NCBI GenBank assembly: GCA_963712715.1
Contig: CAVQJI010000042.1
Span: 102,993 to 166,992 of the forward strand
Length of the DNA stretch: 64,000 bases
Direction: 5' to 3'
DNA from: JAFEDN01 sp963712715
Lineage (GTDB): Bacteria > Pseudomonadota > Gammaproteobacteria > Coxiellales > Coxiellaceae
The first letter of the stretch is position 1. Every line of letters begins with the position of its first letter. Under the pieces are notes generated by a model that saw nothing but the letters and a program-made list of their open reading frames with translations, searched no databases and had not been told where the DNA came from. Shown here one piece after another: positions 1-9,373 of this stretch. A program made the position numbers and the translations under genes.

Positions 1-1259
1 TCAAATTTCCACTCGCCGATATAAGGTAAAGCGCCATACCGGCCTTGAAGATAACCTCTACCGATTGCTTCATGTTTACGCGGACTAAAGTCTAATAAAG
101 GGTATAGTTGTGTAGCATAATTTTTGTCTTTTTCTACAAACCAGATTTGATCACGACGAAATATTTCATTATCAAGCAGTGAAGTATCGTGTGTTGCGAA
201 AATTAATTGAGCATTTTTTTTATTTATTTTTGGATTATGGATTAAATTAATTAAAAATAAAACCATGTGTGGGTGCAAGCTGTTATTTAGCTCGTCAATA
301 ATCAATATTCCACCATTTTCTAATATATCTATCCAATATCCGGCCAATGCAAAGGACCTGCGGGTGCCGTCTGATTCATACGCGAAATCTAACAATACAT
401 TTCCAGAATGTATGAGATCAATTTTGGTTCGCTCTTTCATCATTTCTTTTTTGAGGAAATTTTTTTCCTCCAGTGACATGGTATCTGGAAAATTGAGAAG
501 ATTTTCATCCATAATCACTTTATTGATCTCAATATCGATAACGCTAGAATCGGCAACAGTGGTAATTTGCAAAATTTTGTCTTTATTGGCTGGAAATTTG
601 ATGCTATTTATACTTTTCCCATAAGAAATATTCCCACGAGCAAGGTCGAGCAGAACTAAATCCTTTTGAAACCAAGTGAAAACAGGAAGTAATTGTTCGT
701 TATTATTCTTTACTGCATGTGATAAAAAAAGCTCGTTTGCAATAGTATGATTAGCAAAAGCTTTTTTCTCGCCTTTAAAAAATTTGCTAAATTTCCATAA
801 ATATCGTTCATTATTTTTATCGTATACACGACTAAACCACTGTTGTGCGTGGTTAGATGGGTAGGCGAATAACCACTCTTCAAAGACTCTGTTTTCATTC
901 ACCGTAAAACCATATTGGTATCGTACTCCTTCTTTTATGAAGGTGACCTCAAATTCGCTGGTCTCAGATTGATTTTTTTTATTAAAAGCGAATTTCCTAA
1001 CAGGGATCTGCTCTCCCTGTTGCGATTCTTTGGCGGACAAAACAACAAGACTTCTCATAATGAGCAGCGCGCTCAACAAATTACTTTTTCCACTGGCATT
1101 TGCCCCATAAATTGCCGCGGAACGAACTAGGTTTAATGAAGAATTTTTATCTGCTTGAAATATGTTATCGTTAAGCTCTGTAGCCGGGCTGGCTACTAAA
1201 CTTAAAGTTTGCTCCTCCCAGATGGAAAGAAAATTCTTAACTTTTAACTCAATTATCAT
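1..1259 (-). CDS. AAA family ATPase (COG1106/AAA_15-like), 3' end beyond window
   Basis: Reading the minus strand from an ATG at 1259 gives an open frame of about 419 codons that leaves the window without a stop. A Walker A motif, GANASGKS, sits at about residues 52-59. A Walker B stretch, ILIIDELNNSLHP, lies around residue 320, followed by a switch-like FATHDTSLLD. This N-terminal P-loop with late Walker B and H-loop is the layout of SMC/OLD-like AAA_15 ATPases, many of which belong to phage-defence or abortive-infection modules. A partner such as RloB would lie off the left edge and cannot be seen. Start choice: GAG about 8 bases upstream is a weak ribosome site. The family call is firm; a defence role is inference. 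Confidence 0.8.
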   Translation of the reverse strand, partial: MIIELKVKNFLSIWEEQTLSLVASPATELNDNIFQADKNSSLNLVRSAAIYGANASGKSNLLSALLIMRSLVVLSAKESQQGEQIPVRKFAFNKKNQSETSEFEVTFIKEGVRYQYGFTVNENRVFEEWLFAYPSNHAQQWFSRVYDKNNERYLWKFSKFFKGEKKAFANHTIANELFLSHAVKNNNEQLLPVFTWFQKDLVLLDLARGNISYGKSINSIKFPANKDKILQITTVADSSVIDIEINKVIMDENLLNFPDTMSLEEKNFLKKEMMKERTKIDLIHSGNVLLDFAYESDGTRRSFALAGYWIDILENGGILIIDELNNSLHPHMVLFLINLIHNPKINKKNAQLIFATHDTSLLDNEIFRRDQIWFVEKDKNYATQLYPLLDFSPRKHEAIGRGYLQGRYGALPYIGEWKF

Positions 1260-1328
1260 ATCTAAAATCTCATTGTACTATCTTTTTTGATGATATTAGC
1301 ATAAATTCTGCAAAATTAAAAGAAAAAA

Positions 1329-1485
1329 TTCCAGCAATTCCCACTGAGTACAGCGAGAATTGCTTCCTGTTTTTATCCTGCGCTCGGCGGAGCCGATGCT
1401 CGGAATGAAGGGGGGCGCTTCGCGCTGCCCCCCTTGCGATCCCCCATGGCGCAAAGAATTTTCTGCGAAAATCATTTTTCATTAT
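1329..1485 (+). repeat. Dispersed repeat family A, copy 1 (fills the 1260-1556 gap)
   Basis: The 300-base gap between the AAA ATPase and trpS is mostly a repeat. Its core is CGGAGCCGATGCTCGGAATG, then a G-run/C-run hairpin and TTGCGATCCCCCAT, ending with an AT-rich hairpin (AATTTTCTGCGAAAAT). Related copies lie at 46727, 48736, 50968 (reversed) and inside the giant gene at 26490. No gene is supported here. Confidence 0.8.
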
Positions 1486-1556
1486 GTGGCCTCTTGTGTC
1501 TTTTCGAAACTTTGGCCTCTTTTAGACCTTGTAACAGTTTGTTATGATGACAGCCT

Positions 1557-2630
1557 ATGAGCAATAAAATCACCCCAAAACCAAGGTTGCTGACTGGCGA
1601 TACGCCGACTGGCAAGTTGCATCTGGGACATTGGGTGGGATCGGTGGAAAACCGGGTTAAGCTGCAGGATGAATATGAGTGTTATTATCTTCTGGCGAAT
1701 ATCCATGCGTTTACTACCCGTGCGGATCGCCCGGCGGAGATCCGTCAGAGCGTGCTGGATATTACGGTGGATTATCTCGCGGCCGGCATCGATCCGAAGA
1801 AAAGCGTTATTTTTATAGAGTCGGATGTACCGGCTATTTATACGCTGGCATCCATTTTTAGTATGTTGATTCCTTTTCCCCGTCTGATGCGCAATCCCAC
1901 TCTCAAAGATGAAATTCGCGATAAAAAATTGGGCGACAATTATTCGTTTGGATTTTTATTGTATGCAGTGCTGCAGGTCGCCGATATTCTGGCTTTTCAG
2001 GCGGAAGTTGTGCCGGTGGGGGAGGACCAATTACCGCACCTGGAAATGACCCGCGAAGTGGCGCGGCGTTTTAATCAAATATATTGCGGCGTCGATCCGC
2101 ATACCAAGGATGCCGATTACCTGCGTGCCGGCGGCATATTGCCTATCATAACCCCGTTAGTTGGACGGGTAGACCGTTTAGTCGGATTAGGCCCTCCCAA
2201 CGCCGAGGGTCGTTTATTGAAGATGAGCAAATCACTCGACAACGCAATTTTATTAAGCGACGACGCAGACACTGTCGCTAAAAAAGTGATGAGTATGTAC
2301 ACCGACCCCAACCGCTTGCGTGCTTCGGATCCAGGTACGGTGGAAAATAATCCGCTGTGGATTTTTCACGATATTTTTAATCCCGATAAAGCCTGGGTGG
2401 AACAAACCAAAGAGCTGTATCGCGCCGGTAAGGTCGGTGATGTGACCTGTAAAAAGAAATTGATTGAGGTCCTGAACGAATTGTTAGAACCCATCCGCCA
2501 GCGCCGTCTCCTGTTTCACGACGATTTAGCTCAGGTCCTGCAGATTTTAAGAGATGGCGCGCAGCGCGCCAACGTCGTCGCCGAACACACGCTGTCCCTC
2601 GTGAAAAAATCTATCGGCCAGGATTTTTAA
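1557..2630 (+). CDS. trpS: Tryptophan--tRNA ligase
   Basis: This 357-residue class I aminoacyl-tRNA synthetase charges tRNA-Trp in the cytoplasm. The HIGH-type motif appears as GKLHLGHWVGS near residues 18-28, and the KMSKS loop as LKMSKSLDN near residue 222. Between them is the Rossmann core, including VPVGEDQLPHLEMTRE, typical of bacterial TrpS. Length is slightly above the usual 330-350. The ATG at 1557 follows an AT-rich leader without a strong ribosome site. The gene runs toward ahcY; their stop codons are only 11 bases apart, so the two transcripts must end within or beyond each other. No frame damage is seen. Confidence 0.95.
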   Translation: MSNKITPKPRLLTGDTPTGKLHLGHWVGSVENRVKLQDEYECYYLLANIHAFTTRADRPAEIRQSVLDITVDYLAAGIDPKKSVIFIESDVPAIYTLASIFSMLIPFPRLMRNPTLKDEIRDKKLGDNYSFGFLLYAVLQVADILAFQAEVVPVGEDQLPHLEMTREVARRFNQIYCGVDPHTKDADYLRAGGILPIITPLVGRVDRLVGLGPPNAEGRLLKMSKSLDNAILLSDDADTVAKKVMSMYTDPNRLRASDPGTVENNPLWIFHDIFNPDKAWVEQTKELYRAGKVGDVTCKKKLIEVLNELLEPIRQRRLLFHDDLAQVLQILRDGAQRANVVAEHTLSLVKKSIGQDF

Positions 2631-2641
2631 AAAAAACGTTC

Positions 2642-3961
2642 TTAATAGCGATAATAATCAGGCTTATAAGGTCCGTGCTTTTTAACGCCCAGATATTTGG
2701 CCTGTTCGTCGGTCAATTCGGTCAGTTTGGCGTTAATGCGCGCTAAATGTAACCGGGCGACCTGTTCGTCCAGATGTTTCGGTAACACATGAACGCCAAC
2801 GGAAAATTGTTCGGCGTGTTGCCAGAGTTCCAGTTGCGCTAACACCTGATTGGTAAACGAGTTGGACATCACAAAGCTGGGATGACCGCTGGCGCAGCCC
2901 AGATTAACCAGACGGCCGCGGGCTAATAAAATAATGCGTTTACCATCGGGAAAAATCACGTGGTCTACTTGCGGTTTGATATTTTCCCATTGAAATTTTT
3001 CCAATGAGGCGACGTCGATTTCAACGTCGAAGTGGCCGATATTGCAGACGATCGCCTGGTTTTTCATGGTCTGCATGTGTTCGAGACGAATCACACCGTG
3101 GTTACCGGTGGCGGTCACGAATATATCCGCCACTGGGGCGGCCTGTTCCATCGTCACGACTTCAAAACCTTCCATCGCCGCCTGCAGAGCGCAAATCGGG
3201 TCTATTTCAGTCACCCAAACTTTTGCGCCTAAAGCCTGCAATGCCTGGGTGCAGCCTTTGCCCACATCTCCATAGCCGGCAACCACGGCGGTTTTGCCGG
3301 CAATCATCACATCTGTGGCGCGTTTTAAGGCGTCAACCAAAGATTCACGGCAGCCATATAAATTATCAAATTTGGATTTAGTGACCGAGTCATTGACGTT
3401 TATCGCCGGAACTTTCAGCGTGCCTTTCGCCGCCATTTCATACAGGCGATGCACGCCGGTGGTGGTTTCTTCGGTCAGACCTTTGATATTTTTAAGCAGG
3501 TGCGGGAATTTTTCATGGACTACCGCGGTTAAATCGCCGCCGTCGTCCAGCAATAAATTAGGCTGCCAGTTATCGGGACCCGACAGGGTGCGGTCGATGC
3601 ATTGGTAGTATTCCTCTTCCGTTTCGCCTTTCCAGGCAAAAATGGGAATGCCGCGGGCAACCAATGCGGCGGCGGCATGGTCTTGCGTGGAATAAATATT
3701 GCAGGAGGACCAGCGCACTTGTGCGCCCAGCGCTATCAGGGTTTCGATCAATACCGCGGTTTCGATAGTCATGTGGATGCAGCCGGCGATTCTGGCGCCG
3801 GTGAACGGTTTTTTAGGCCCGTACTCGCGCCGCAGCGACATCAGGCCCGGCATTTCGGATTCAGCGATAGCGATTTCCTTGCGGCCCCATTCGGCCAGAC
3901 TCAGGTCGGCGATTTGATAATCATTTTGAGGAATGACGGCGGTGTTAGACTGTTGTGGCAT
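2642..3961 (-). CDS. ahcY: Adenosylhomocysteinase
   Basis: AhcY reversibly hydrolyses S-adenosylhomocysteine to adenosine and homocysteine, removing the product inhibitor of SAM-dependent methyltransferases. The 439-residue protein has the NAD-binding glycine motif GYGDVGKGCTQAL, the substrate-domain stretch ETAVLIETL and the C-terminal KHGPYKPDYYRY typical of the family. Start: ATG at 3961 preceded by AAGGAGG at good spacing. That site and the start codon lie inside the 3' end of metK, so the genes overlap by 17 bases and are probably translationally coupled. Together they form the two SAM-cycle steps on either side of methyl transfer. Length and motifs are complete. Confidence 0.97.
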   Translation of the reverse strand: MPQQSNTAVIPQNDYQIADLSLAEWGRKEIAIAESEMPGLMSLRREYGPKKPFTGARIAGCIHMTIETAVLIETLIALGAQVRWSSCNIYSTQDHAAAALVARGIPIFAWKGETEEEYYQCIDRTLSGPDNWQPNLLLDDGGDLTAVVHEKFPHLLKNIKGLTEETTTGVHRLYEMAAKGTLKVPAINVNDSVTKSKFDNLYGCRESLVDALKRATDVMIAGKTAVVAGYGDVGKGCTQALQALGAKVWVTEIDPICALQAAMEGFEVVTMEQAAPVADIFVTATGNHGVIRLEHMQTMKNQAIVCNIGHFDVEIDVASLEKFQWENIKPQVDHVIFPDGKRIILLARGRLVNLGCASGHPSFVMSNSFTNQVLAQLELWQHAEQFSVGVHVLPKHLDEQVARLHLARINAKLTELTDEQAKYLGVKKHGPYKPDYYRY

Positions 3962-5126
3962 AATTTTTTGCCTCCTTTTTAAGTTCTTCTATTTTATCGG
4001 TTTTTTCCCAAGTAAAGCCGGGTTCATTGCGGCCAAAATGACCATAAGCGGCGGTGGCGCGGTAGATGGGTTTTAGCAGATCCAGGCTCTGGATAATGCC
4101 GTAAGGCCTGAGCTCAAAATGTTTACGCACCCATTCGCTAATCTGATCTTCGGAAGCTTTGCTGGTGCCGAAGGTTTCGATACGCACTGAGGTGGGTTCG
4201 GCGATGCCAATCGCATACGATAACTGCACCTCACAACGGTCAGCCAGGCCTGCCGCCACTATATTTTTGGCGATATAACGGGCTAAATAGGCTGCGGAGC
4301 GATCGACTTTTGTTGGGTCTTTTCCGGAAAAGCACCCGCCGCCGTGGCGCGCCATGCCCCCGTAAGTATCGACAATAATTTTTCTTCCCGTTAAGCCGCA
4401 ATCGCTGACGGGACCGCCGATGACAAAACGGCCTGTGGGATTAATATAGAATTTGGTATTTTTCTGCAACCAATGCGCCGGGAGTATAGGCTTAATGATG
4501 ACATCCATGACCCCTTCGATGATCATTTTCTGAGTGGCGTCCGGATCGTGTTGAGTGGAAAATACCACGCAGTCAATCGCGACCGGTTTATCATTTTCAT
4601 AAATAAAAGTGAGCTGGCATTTGCCGTCGGGCCTTAGCCAGGGCAATAGACCGGTTTTTCGTGCTTCTGCCTGGCGCTGCATCAGGCGGTGCGCATAAGT
4701 GATTGGGGCGGGCATAAAGACGTCTGTTTCGCGCGAAGCATAGCCAAACATCATGCCCTGATCGCCGGCGCCGAGTTCTTTGTTTTTAGTGCGGTCCACA
4801 TCGACTCCGACGGCGATGTCGGGGGATTGCTTGCTGATCGCGGTGAGAACGACACAGGTGTCGGCGTCGAAGCCGTATTGGTGGGAGCAGTAGCCGACGT
4901 CCCGAATAACGTTACGAGCCACCTGCTCCATATCCACCCAGGCGAGGGTGGTGATTTCACCGGTAATCAGCACCATGCCGTTTTTGATGACCACTTCGCA
5001 CGCGACGCGGGCGTTAGGATCCTTAGCGATAATGGCGTCTAAAACCGCATCGGAGATTTGGTCAGCCAGCTTATCGGGATGCCCTTCGGCGACAGACTCA
5101 GAAGTAAAAACGCTTTTGCTGCTCAT
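3945..5126 (-). CDS. metK: S-adenosylmethionine synthase
   Basis: MetK makes S-adenosylmethionine from methionine and ATP. The 393-residue protein shows the N-terminal SESVAEGHPDKLADQISDA, the ATP-binding GAGDQGMMFGYA and the P-loop-like GGGCFSGKDPTKVDRSAAY, all family hallmarks, at normal length. It is first in a two-gene operon with ahcY. The leader before the ATG at 5126 is only about 50 bases to the next gene (stop at 5179), too short for the known SAM riboswitch classes, and none was recognised. The promoter may lie inside or upstream of the 880-codon gene, which shares the strand. Confidence 0.97.
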   Translation of the reverse strand: MSSKSVFTSESVAEGHPDKLADQISDAVLDAIIAKDPNARVACEVVIKNGMVLITGEITTLAWVDMEQVARNVIRDVGYCSHQYGFDADTCVVLTAISKQSPDIAVGVDVDRTKNKELGAGDQGMMFGYASRETDVFMPAPITYAHRLMQRQAEARKTGLLPWLRPDGKCQLTFIYENDKPVAIDCVVFSTQHDPDATQKMIIEGVMDVIIKPILPAHWLQKNTKFYINPTGRFVIGGPVSDCGLTGRKIIVDTYGGMARHGGGCFSGKDPTKVDRSAAYLARYIAKNIVAAGLADRCEVQLSYAIGIAEPTSVRIETFGTSKASEDQISEWVRKHFELRPYGIIQSLDLLKPIYRATAAYGHFGRNEPGFTWEKTDKIEELKKEAKNYATTV

Positions 5127-5178
5127 AACGGATGGCCCTTTCTGATAAAAAGGCGTTCATCCTAGCATATCTACCCGG

Positions 5179-7821
5179 TTAAAGGTAGTCGAAACTGATA
5201 TCGCTGGAGTCACTTTCTTGCTCAACCTCCTGAATGAGCCATCCCAGCTCTGCTCTAGCGAGACTGGTCTGGAATTCTAATTTTTCCAACTCTGTCGGCA
5301 TTCCTGGCGTAACCTGTGGTGTTTTAAACATGCCGGTTGAAGCGAGTAATTTGGACTCCAGGAGTTCCAGGTGCTGAATTCTGGATTGGATGAAATCCGG
5401 TTTTTGGATCGATCCCGTCATGGGCGCCGTTTCAGGATTATTGAATTTAGCTTCTAAACTGTCTAAATCGGGTAATATATCCAAAGAGCGGTCAAATGAA
5501 AACATATATTGCCCATCTTTACCCTTGACTTCCCGATTTTCAGAGTGATTAACCGGCTTTAATGACCTCCTTTGAGAGAGGTCTTTAATCAGTTTTCGAT
5601 AAGCTCTCGCAGAGGTCGTTATTTCCTGTGACGCGGCAAATTGCTCCTTTAGACTTTCACAAATTTCTTCGATATGCGCTTTTTGATCCGCATTGCCGGG
5701 TTTTTTTGAAAAAACCCGAAGTTCACCCATCGATACCAGATCAACGCCCATCTGACCAAATTTGTTATCACTGCCATGAGTAAGGATAACGTAGGGCTTT
5801 GCATCCGGTTGTGCGGTCATCTGCTCCGCGATAAACTCGAGATCTTCTTTGGAAGCTGCCGTCAGGTCCAGGATGAGAATTTCGGGTCTCTTCTCTTCGG
5901 GCACCTTCTCCCACGACTCTTTCCAGACACTCGGAGCACTTTCGCCGCTGGGCTTTGTCGGAAATTGCGCCATATCGGCAAAATGCATCGTAGGAGTATT
6001 CTGCGGCGGCGCTGGAATAGTAATGTCCGTTTGTAACGCCGCGATTTTTTTAATATATTCAAAAATATCAGAGGTTAATTCAAAATACAATTCTTCGCTT
6101 GAGTAAGTGGTTTGGGTTCCTCCATAGACGTGACTGATCGCCTTGTAGGCCAGAGTATAAGCACTCATCCCGCAGCGTGTGGCATAAGTGTTTTCGCTTA
6201 AAGTGGTATCCTGGCTCACGTTTCTTTTTAGCGCTGGGGGCAGTTTGGGGCCTTCTAATTGCAACAGATCCTCCGCGCTGAGTCCGGATTTTTCCCGTTT
6301 TTTAACCAGATCCAGCTCGTATTTTATTTGCATGAGTCTGGATAGCGTTTCGATATCCGTGGCGACTTTACTATAGTCAGTCCCCGTGGCGGATTGTACG
6401 ATACCCATGATCTGTTTGTGTAATTCCCCGGCAAAGCGGGAAAGAGAAAAATCTGATATCGGTTCGAATGTCTTCGCTAATTCGATCATTTGCGCACGCA
6501 GTCCCAGAAGCTCGTCGCAGGCTGTTGCGGATTTGGAATTCTGGCTTTTGTTATCTTCAATAATTTGTTTTCTGGCCGTAGAAAAATGTGCTTCTCGCTC
6601 TCTTCTGACGTTATTAACCTTGGCTTTTTTGCCAAAGGGTTTCAATCTTTCCAAATACGTGGCTAAAGGATTTTGAGATTTACCGATGAGAGTTAAAGCC
6701 AATAATTGTGCGTCTTCATTCGCCCAGCTCTCATGAAAATATTCCATATGTTTGATGAGATCACCTTTATTCTTTAATTGAGTCAGATGATCAATCAGCA
6801 ATGTATAAGCCTGGTGCATGACGACTTTAAAATCATCCGGAACCAGGCCCGGTGAGAATCGAAATGCTAATCCGGTGTCTGAAAATGAAGGCCTGAGACT
6901 GCCGAAACTACCTTGCGGTTGTACCCATACAAAGTTATCGCCATAATGCTTCATACTGCAATAATTGATCAATCCGCAAAAATAGGACATGACAGTTTTA
7001 TTTAACACGTCAAAATCTTTTTCAGCGGGTTTGCCTTCTTCAAATTTGGCTCTGCAGATTTTGGCCAGGGGGCGTAAATCAAAAGTCACGCAAGGATAGC
7101 CTGATTTTGCGGCTTCGCAGGGCAATAACGCATCCCCTTTCATTTCTTCACTAATTCCGACAGCGATGGCCCTTCTTTTTGACATCATGGCTTTAAAATC
7201 CGACGGCTTGTAATCACTGGTCGCTTTACCAGATTTTATTTTTTCTCCTGAGGGCTGGGTGAATAATTGCACGGTTTTTAAAGAATTCGACTGACCCTCC
7301 AGCAGGTTTTTGCAGACCAACTGTACTTCACGCAAAGATAATTCAGAAAATACATGTTCAAATACTTCTTCAGGAAGCAGCCATTGCCCTAGCCATCTCT
7401 TGTGGGGGGCATCCCCATCCTTCTGTTTTTCTATGAATTTATTGTTTTCAACATATTGTATGAGTTCCTCCATTTTTGTCTGATGAGCAGGGTTGTTTTT
7501 TTCTATAATCTGTTTGAGCGCGGCCTGTAAATTTTTAAAAATAGAACGGTTCGGATGACTGGGTTCGGAGCGAAGATAGCGTTCTTCATTTTGCAAATCA
7601 GCCGGTGAGATGGCGCTTTCCTTATCGGGATAGAGACTGGAGGGCAGTTCGCGTCTGTTGGCGACATTATTGCCATAATTTACAACGCTGAGCAGAACCG
7701 CGGCATATCCCCGGGCTACCGCCTGCGTGTTGGACGGGACTTTCTGGTCAGTGATGGATGCCTTTATAGAATCGAGCAGAGCGTTGATCAGGATTTTTTT
7801 GATTGATATATTTTTTTTCAT
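5179..7821 (-). CDS. Unrecognised 880-aa protein, possible secreted effector with receiver-like segment
   Basis: No family is recognised over the full length. The protein is hydrophilic, without signal peptide or membrane helix, and mostly helical by eye. Around residues 640-745 there is an order resembling the second half of a response-regulator receiver: ILILDLTA, then KPYVILTHGSD, then GELRVFSKKP followed by a helix; the KP pair matches the conserved receiver lysine. The first strands and acidic pair are not evident, so this is only a suggestion. The C-terminus is acidic (EVEQESDSSDISFDYL), like Dot/Icm substrates. The start ATG at 7821 has only AAGG nearby. An AT-rich promoter with TATAAT lies just upstream (about 7840-7848, minus strand). 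Confidence 0.75.
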   Translation of the reverse strand: MKKNISIKKILINALLDSIKASITDQKVPSNTQAVARGYAAVLLSVVNYGNNVANRRELPSSLYPDKESAISPADLQNEERYLRSEPSHPNRSIFKNLQAALKQIIEKNNPAHQTKMEELIQYVENNKFIEKQKDGDAPHKRWLGQWLLPEEVFEHVFSELSLREVQLVCKNLLEGQSNSLKTVQLFTQPSGEKIKSGKATSDYKPSDFKAMMSKRRAIAVGISEEMKGDALLPCEAAKSGYPCVTFDLRPLAKICRAKFEEGKPAEKDFDVLNKTVMSYFCGLINYCSMKHYGDNFVWVQPQGSFGSLRPSFSDTGLAFRFSPGLVPDDFKVVMHQAYTLLIDHLTQLKNKGDLIKHMEYFHESWANEDAQLLALTLIGKSQNPLATYLERLKPFGKKAKVNNVRREREAHFSTARKQIIEDNKSQNSKSATACDELLGLRAQMIELAKTFEPISDFSLSRFAGELHKQIMGIVQSATGTDYSKVATDIETLSRLMQIKYELDLVKKREKSGLSAEDLLQLEGPKLPPALKRNVSQDTTLSENTYATRCGMSAYTLAYKAISHVYGGTQTTYSSEELYFELTSDIFEYIKKIAALQTDITIPAPPQNTPTMHFADMAQFPTKPSGESAPSVWKESWEKVPEEKRPEILILDLTAASKEDLEFIAEQMTAQPDAKPYVILTHGSDNKFGQMGVDLVSMGELRVFSKKPGNADQKAHIEEICESLKEQFAASQEITTSARAYRKLIKDLSQRRSLKPVNHSENREVKGKDGQYMFSFDRSLDILPDLDSLEAKFNNPETAPMTGSIQKPDFIQSRIQHLELLESKLLASTGMFKTPQVTPGMPTELEKLEFQTSLARAELGWLIQEVEQESDSSDISFDYL

Positions 7822-7891
7822 GGGTTACCTTAGATTTATTATATAAATATTAATTAGGGGTTTTATTAATCATTTATTATGCGCAGTGATT

Positions 7892-7911
7892 ATTAAAATA
7901 TTCTTAAAATT
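7892..7911 (+). promoter_or_regulatory. Possible PmrA-like direct repeat, weak
   Basis: Two TTAA cores 11 bases apart (7893 and 7904) lie in the 110-base gap between two divergent unrecognised genes. An 11-base repeat period is known for PmrA boxes of Legionella and Coxiella effector genes. No well-placed -10 follows before the ATG at 7932 and the region is AT-rich, so chance is a real alternative. Confidence 0.25.
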
Positions 7912-7931
7912 TCGTTCGGAGTGTGTAAAAT

Positions 7932-8561
7932 ATGAAAAATGAGATTAAATTATCAGATACGCAGCGAGAATTGTTACAGGACTATATTGAAGATGGGGTG
8001 ATGAGGGCTATCGGGATCCTGTGGAGACGGGCTGAAGGGGACGTTTCGGAGTTACAAAAATTACTGAATGCATTGACCGAATGCTATTCCCTACCGAGTT
8101 GGGACTTTTTAAGGTCAGTAAGTGCCCAATATGATCCACGCCCGTCTTATCTTAAATCCCCATCAATGGGGCCCGTTGATTTCCTGTTAGAACATGTTCA
8201 TGGGCAGCGCTCAAAGCCGGATTCAATCCGGTTCAGCATTTTTAAAAGAGATCAGAAAGCAATCGATAACTGCAAAATAGTTGAGGGATTGATGAGTATT
8301 CACAGGGCCTGTTATTCAAAAAATCATTATATCATGACAGCTATCACCGATCCACGGCTAAATACCCGGCCTCAGGGGCTAAGTCAGGATCAATGGGTAG
8401 AAAAACAATTCGAGTTAGCCTCAGAAATGATTAAACAGGCCATATCAGGTTGGGTGAAGTCGCACCGGCTATCAGACGCTAAAGAAACTTCGGCTACGCA
8501 GACCCCGGCAACCCCGACCATAACCCCAAAAACAGAGCACAACCAAACCAATGGTTATTAA
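7932..8561 (+). CDS. Unrecognised 209-aa protein
   Basis: No known family is recognised. The protein is soluble, with no signal peptide or membrane segment. The N-terminal half is helical and the last 25 residues are Thr/Pro-rich (TQTPATPTITPKTE), a disordered tail. CGGAG precedes the ATG at 7932 by about ten bases. It is divergent from the 880-aa gene. Its last 68 bases overlap the 3' end of ubiA on the other strand, which suggests its tail was extended when the two genes came together. A secreted effector is possible from context only. Confidence 0.65.
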   Translation: MKNEIKLSDTQRELLQDYIEDGVMRAIGILWRRAEGDVSELQKLLNALTECYSLPSWDFLRSVSAQYDPRPSYLKSPSMGPVDFLLEHVHGQRSKPDSIRFSIFKRDQKAIDNCKIVEGLMSIHRACYSKNHYIMTAITDPRLNTRPQGLSQDQWVEKQFELASEMIKQAISGWVKSHRLSDAKETSATQTPATPTITPKTEHNQTNGY

Positions 8562-9351
8562 GAAATGCCCGAAAACAGGCAGCCGGTTCCCGGTGGCGGA
8601 TTAAGTATTGCTGATAAACCGCCAACAGAGAAGCCGCTCCCCAGCCCAGATAAAAGGTCCATCCCAGCCGGCAATAGATTGCGATCATTGCCAGTGACAG
8701 CAGGACAGCCAGCTGCAAGCCGGCAATCACTCCGCGGTCGTACTCGCCCCAGAGTACTGCTGTTGATTTAACCCCAATTTTAATATCGTCCGGACGGTCT
8801 ACCATGGCATAAAACGTGTCGAAGGCTATCACCCACAATACGGAAGTGGCAAATAGCCACCAGCCTAACCAGGGGACGTGATTGAGCTGCGCGGCGAATG
8901 CCATGGGAATACCCCAGGAATACGCCAGGCCTAAAAAAGCCTGAGGCCAATGAGTCACCCGTTTCGTGAATGGGTAAAGGCAGGCTAAGCACAAGCCTAA
9001 AACAGCCAGATAAATCGTTAAACGATTCAGGAAGAGGGTCAACGCTCCGGCCATGGCGCATAACAGAATAAATAAAATTAGCGCATGGAACAGGGATATA
9101 GTTTTGGCCGCCAGCGGCCTGTGGCGGGTGCGTAGCACGGCGCCATCGATATGGCGGTCGGCGATGTCATTGATAATGTCCCCCGCGGTGCGCATGACGA
9201 CCACGCCAACGGTGAAAATAGTCAAAATTTTCAAAGGGGGAGGTCCACCTGAAGCGAGCCATAGAGCCCACCAGGTGGGCCATAATAATAAAAGAATACC
9301 GATAGGTTTATCAAAGCGCATTAAACGCCAATAATCATTAAAATCACTCAT
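8494..9351 (-). CDS. ubiA: 4-hydroxybenzoate polyprenyltransferase
   Basis: UbiA attaches the polyprenyl chain to 4-hydroxybenzoate in ubiquinone synthesis, in the inner membrane. The first aspartate-rich site is NDIADRHIDG near residue 65, the second DRPDDIKIG near residue 190, both binding Mg-diphosphate. RFDKPIGILLLLWPTWW and about eight hydrophobic helices complete the family picture. I start at the ATG at 9351 (MSDFNDYWRLMRFDKP, 285 aa), which matches family N-termini; a GTG at 9369 would add six residues. Neither has a clear ribosome site. The gene is preceded by a 72-base inverted repeat, and its 3' end overlaps the convergent gene ending at 8561. Confidence 0.95.
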   Translation of the reverse strand: MSDFNDYWRLMRFDKPIGILLLLWPTWWALWLASGGPPPLKILTIFTVGVVVMRTAGDIINDIADRHIDGAVLRTRHRPLAAKTISLFHALILFILLCAMAGALTLFLNRLTIYLAVLGLCLACLYPFTKRVTHWPQAFLGLAYSWGIPMAFAAQLNHVPWLGWWLFATSVLWVIAFDTFYAMVDRPDDIKIGVKSTAVLWGEYDRGVIAGLQLAVLLSLAMIAIYCRLGWTFYLGWGAASLLAVYQQYLIRHREPAACFRAFLNNHWFGCALFLGLWSGLPGSA

Positions 9352-9373
9352 ATCGAAAAAATATATCACGAGT

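Noticed and set aside
265..1130. Small open frames on both strands in the first kilobase
   Set aside because: All lie inside the AAA ATPase gene that runs off the left edge.
3004..3982. Several plus-strand open frames of 60-126 codons across ahcY
   Set aside because: They lie wholly inside the well-supported ahcY gene and have no recognisable protein features or ribosome sites.
5127..5178. Possible SAM or SAH riboswitch before metK-ahcY
   Set aside because: The gap is about 50 bases and shows none of the paired segments of the classes I know.
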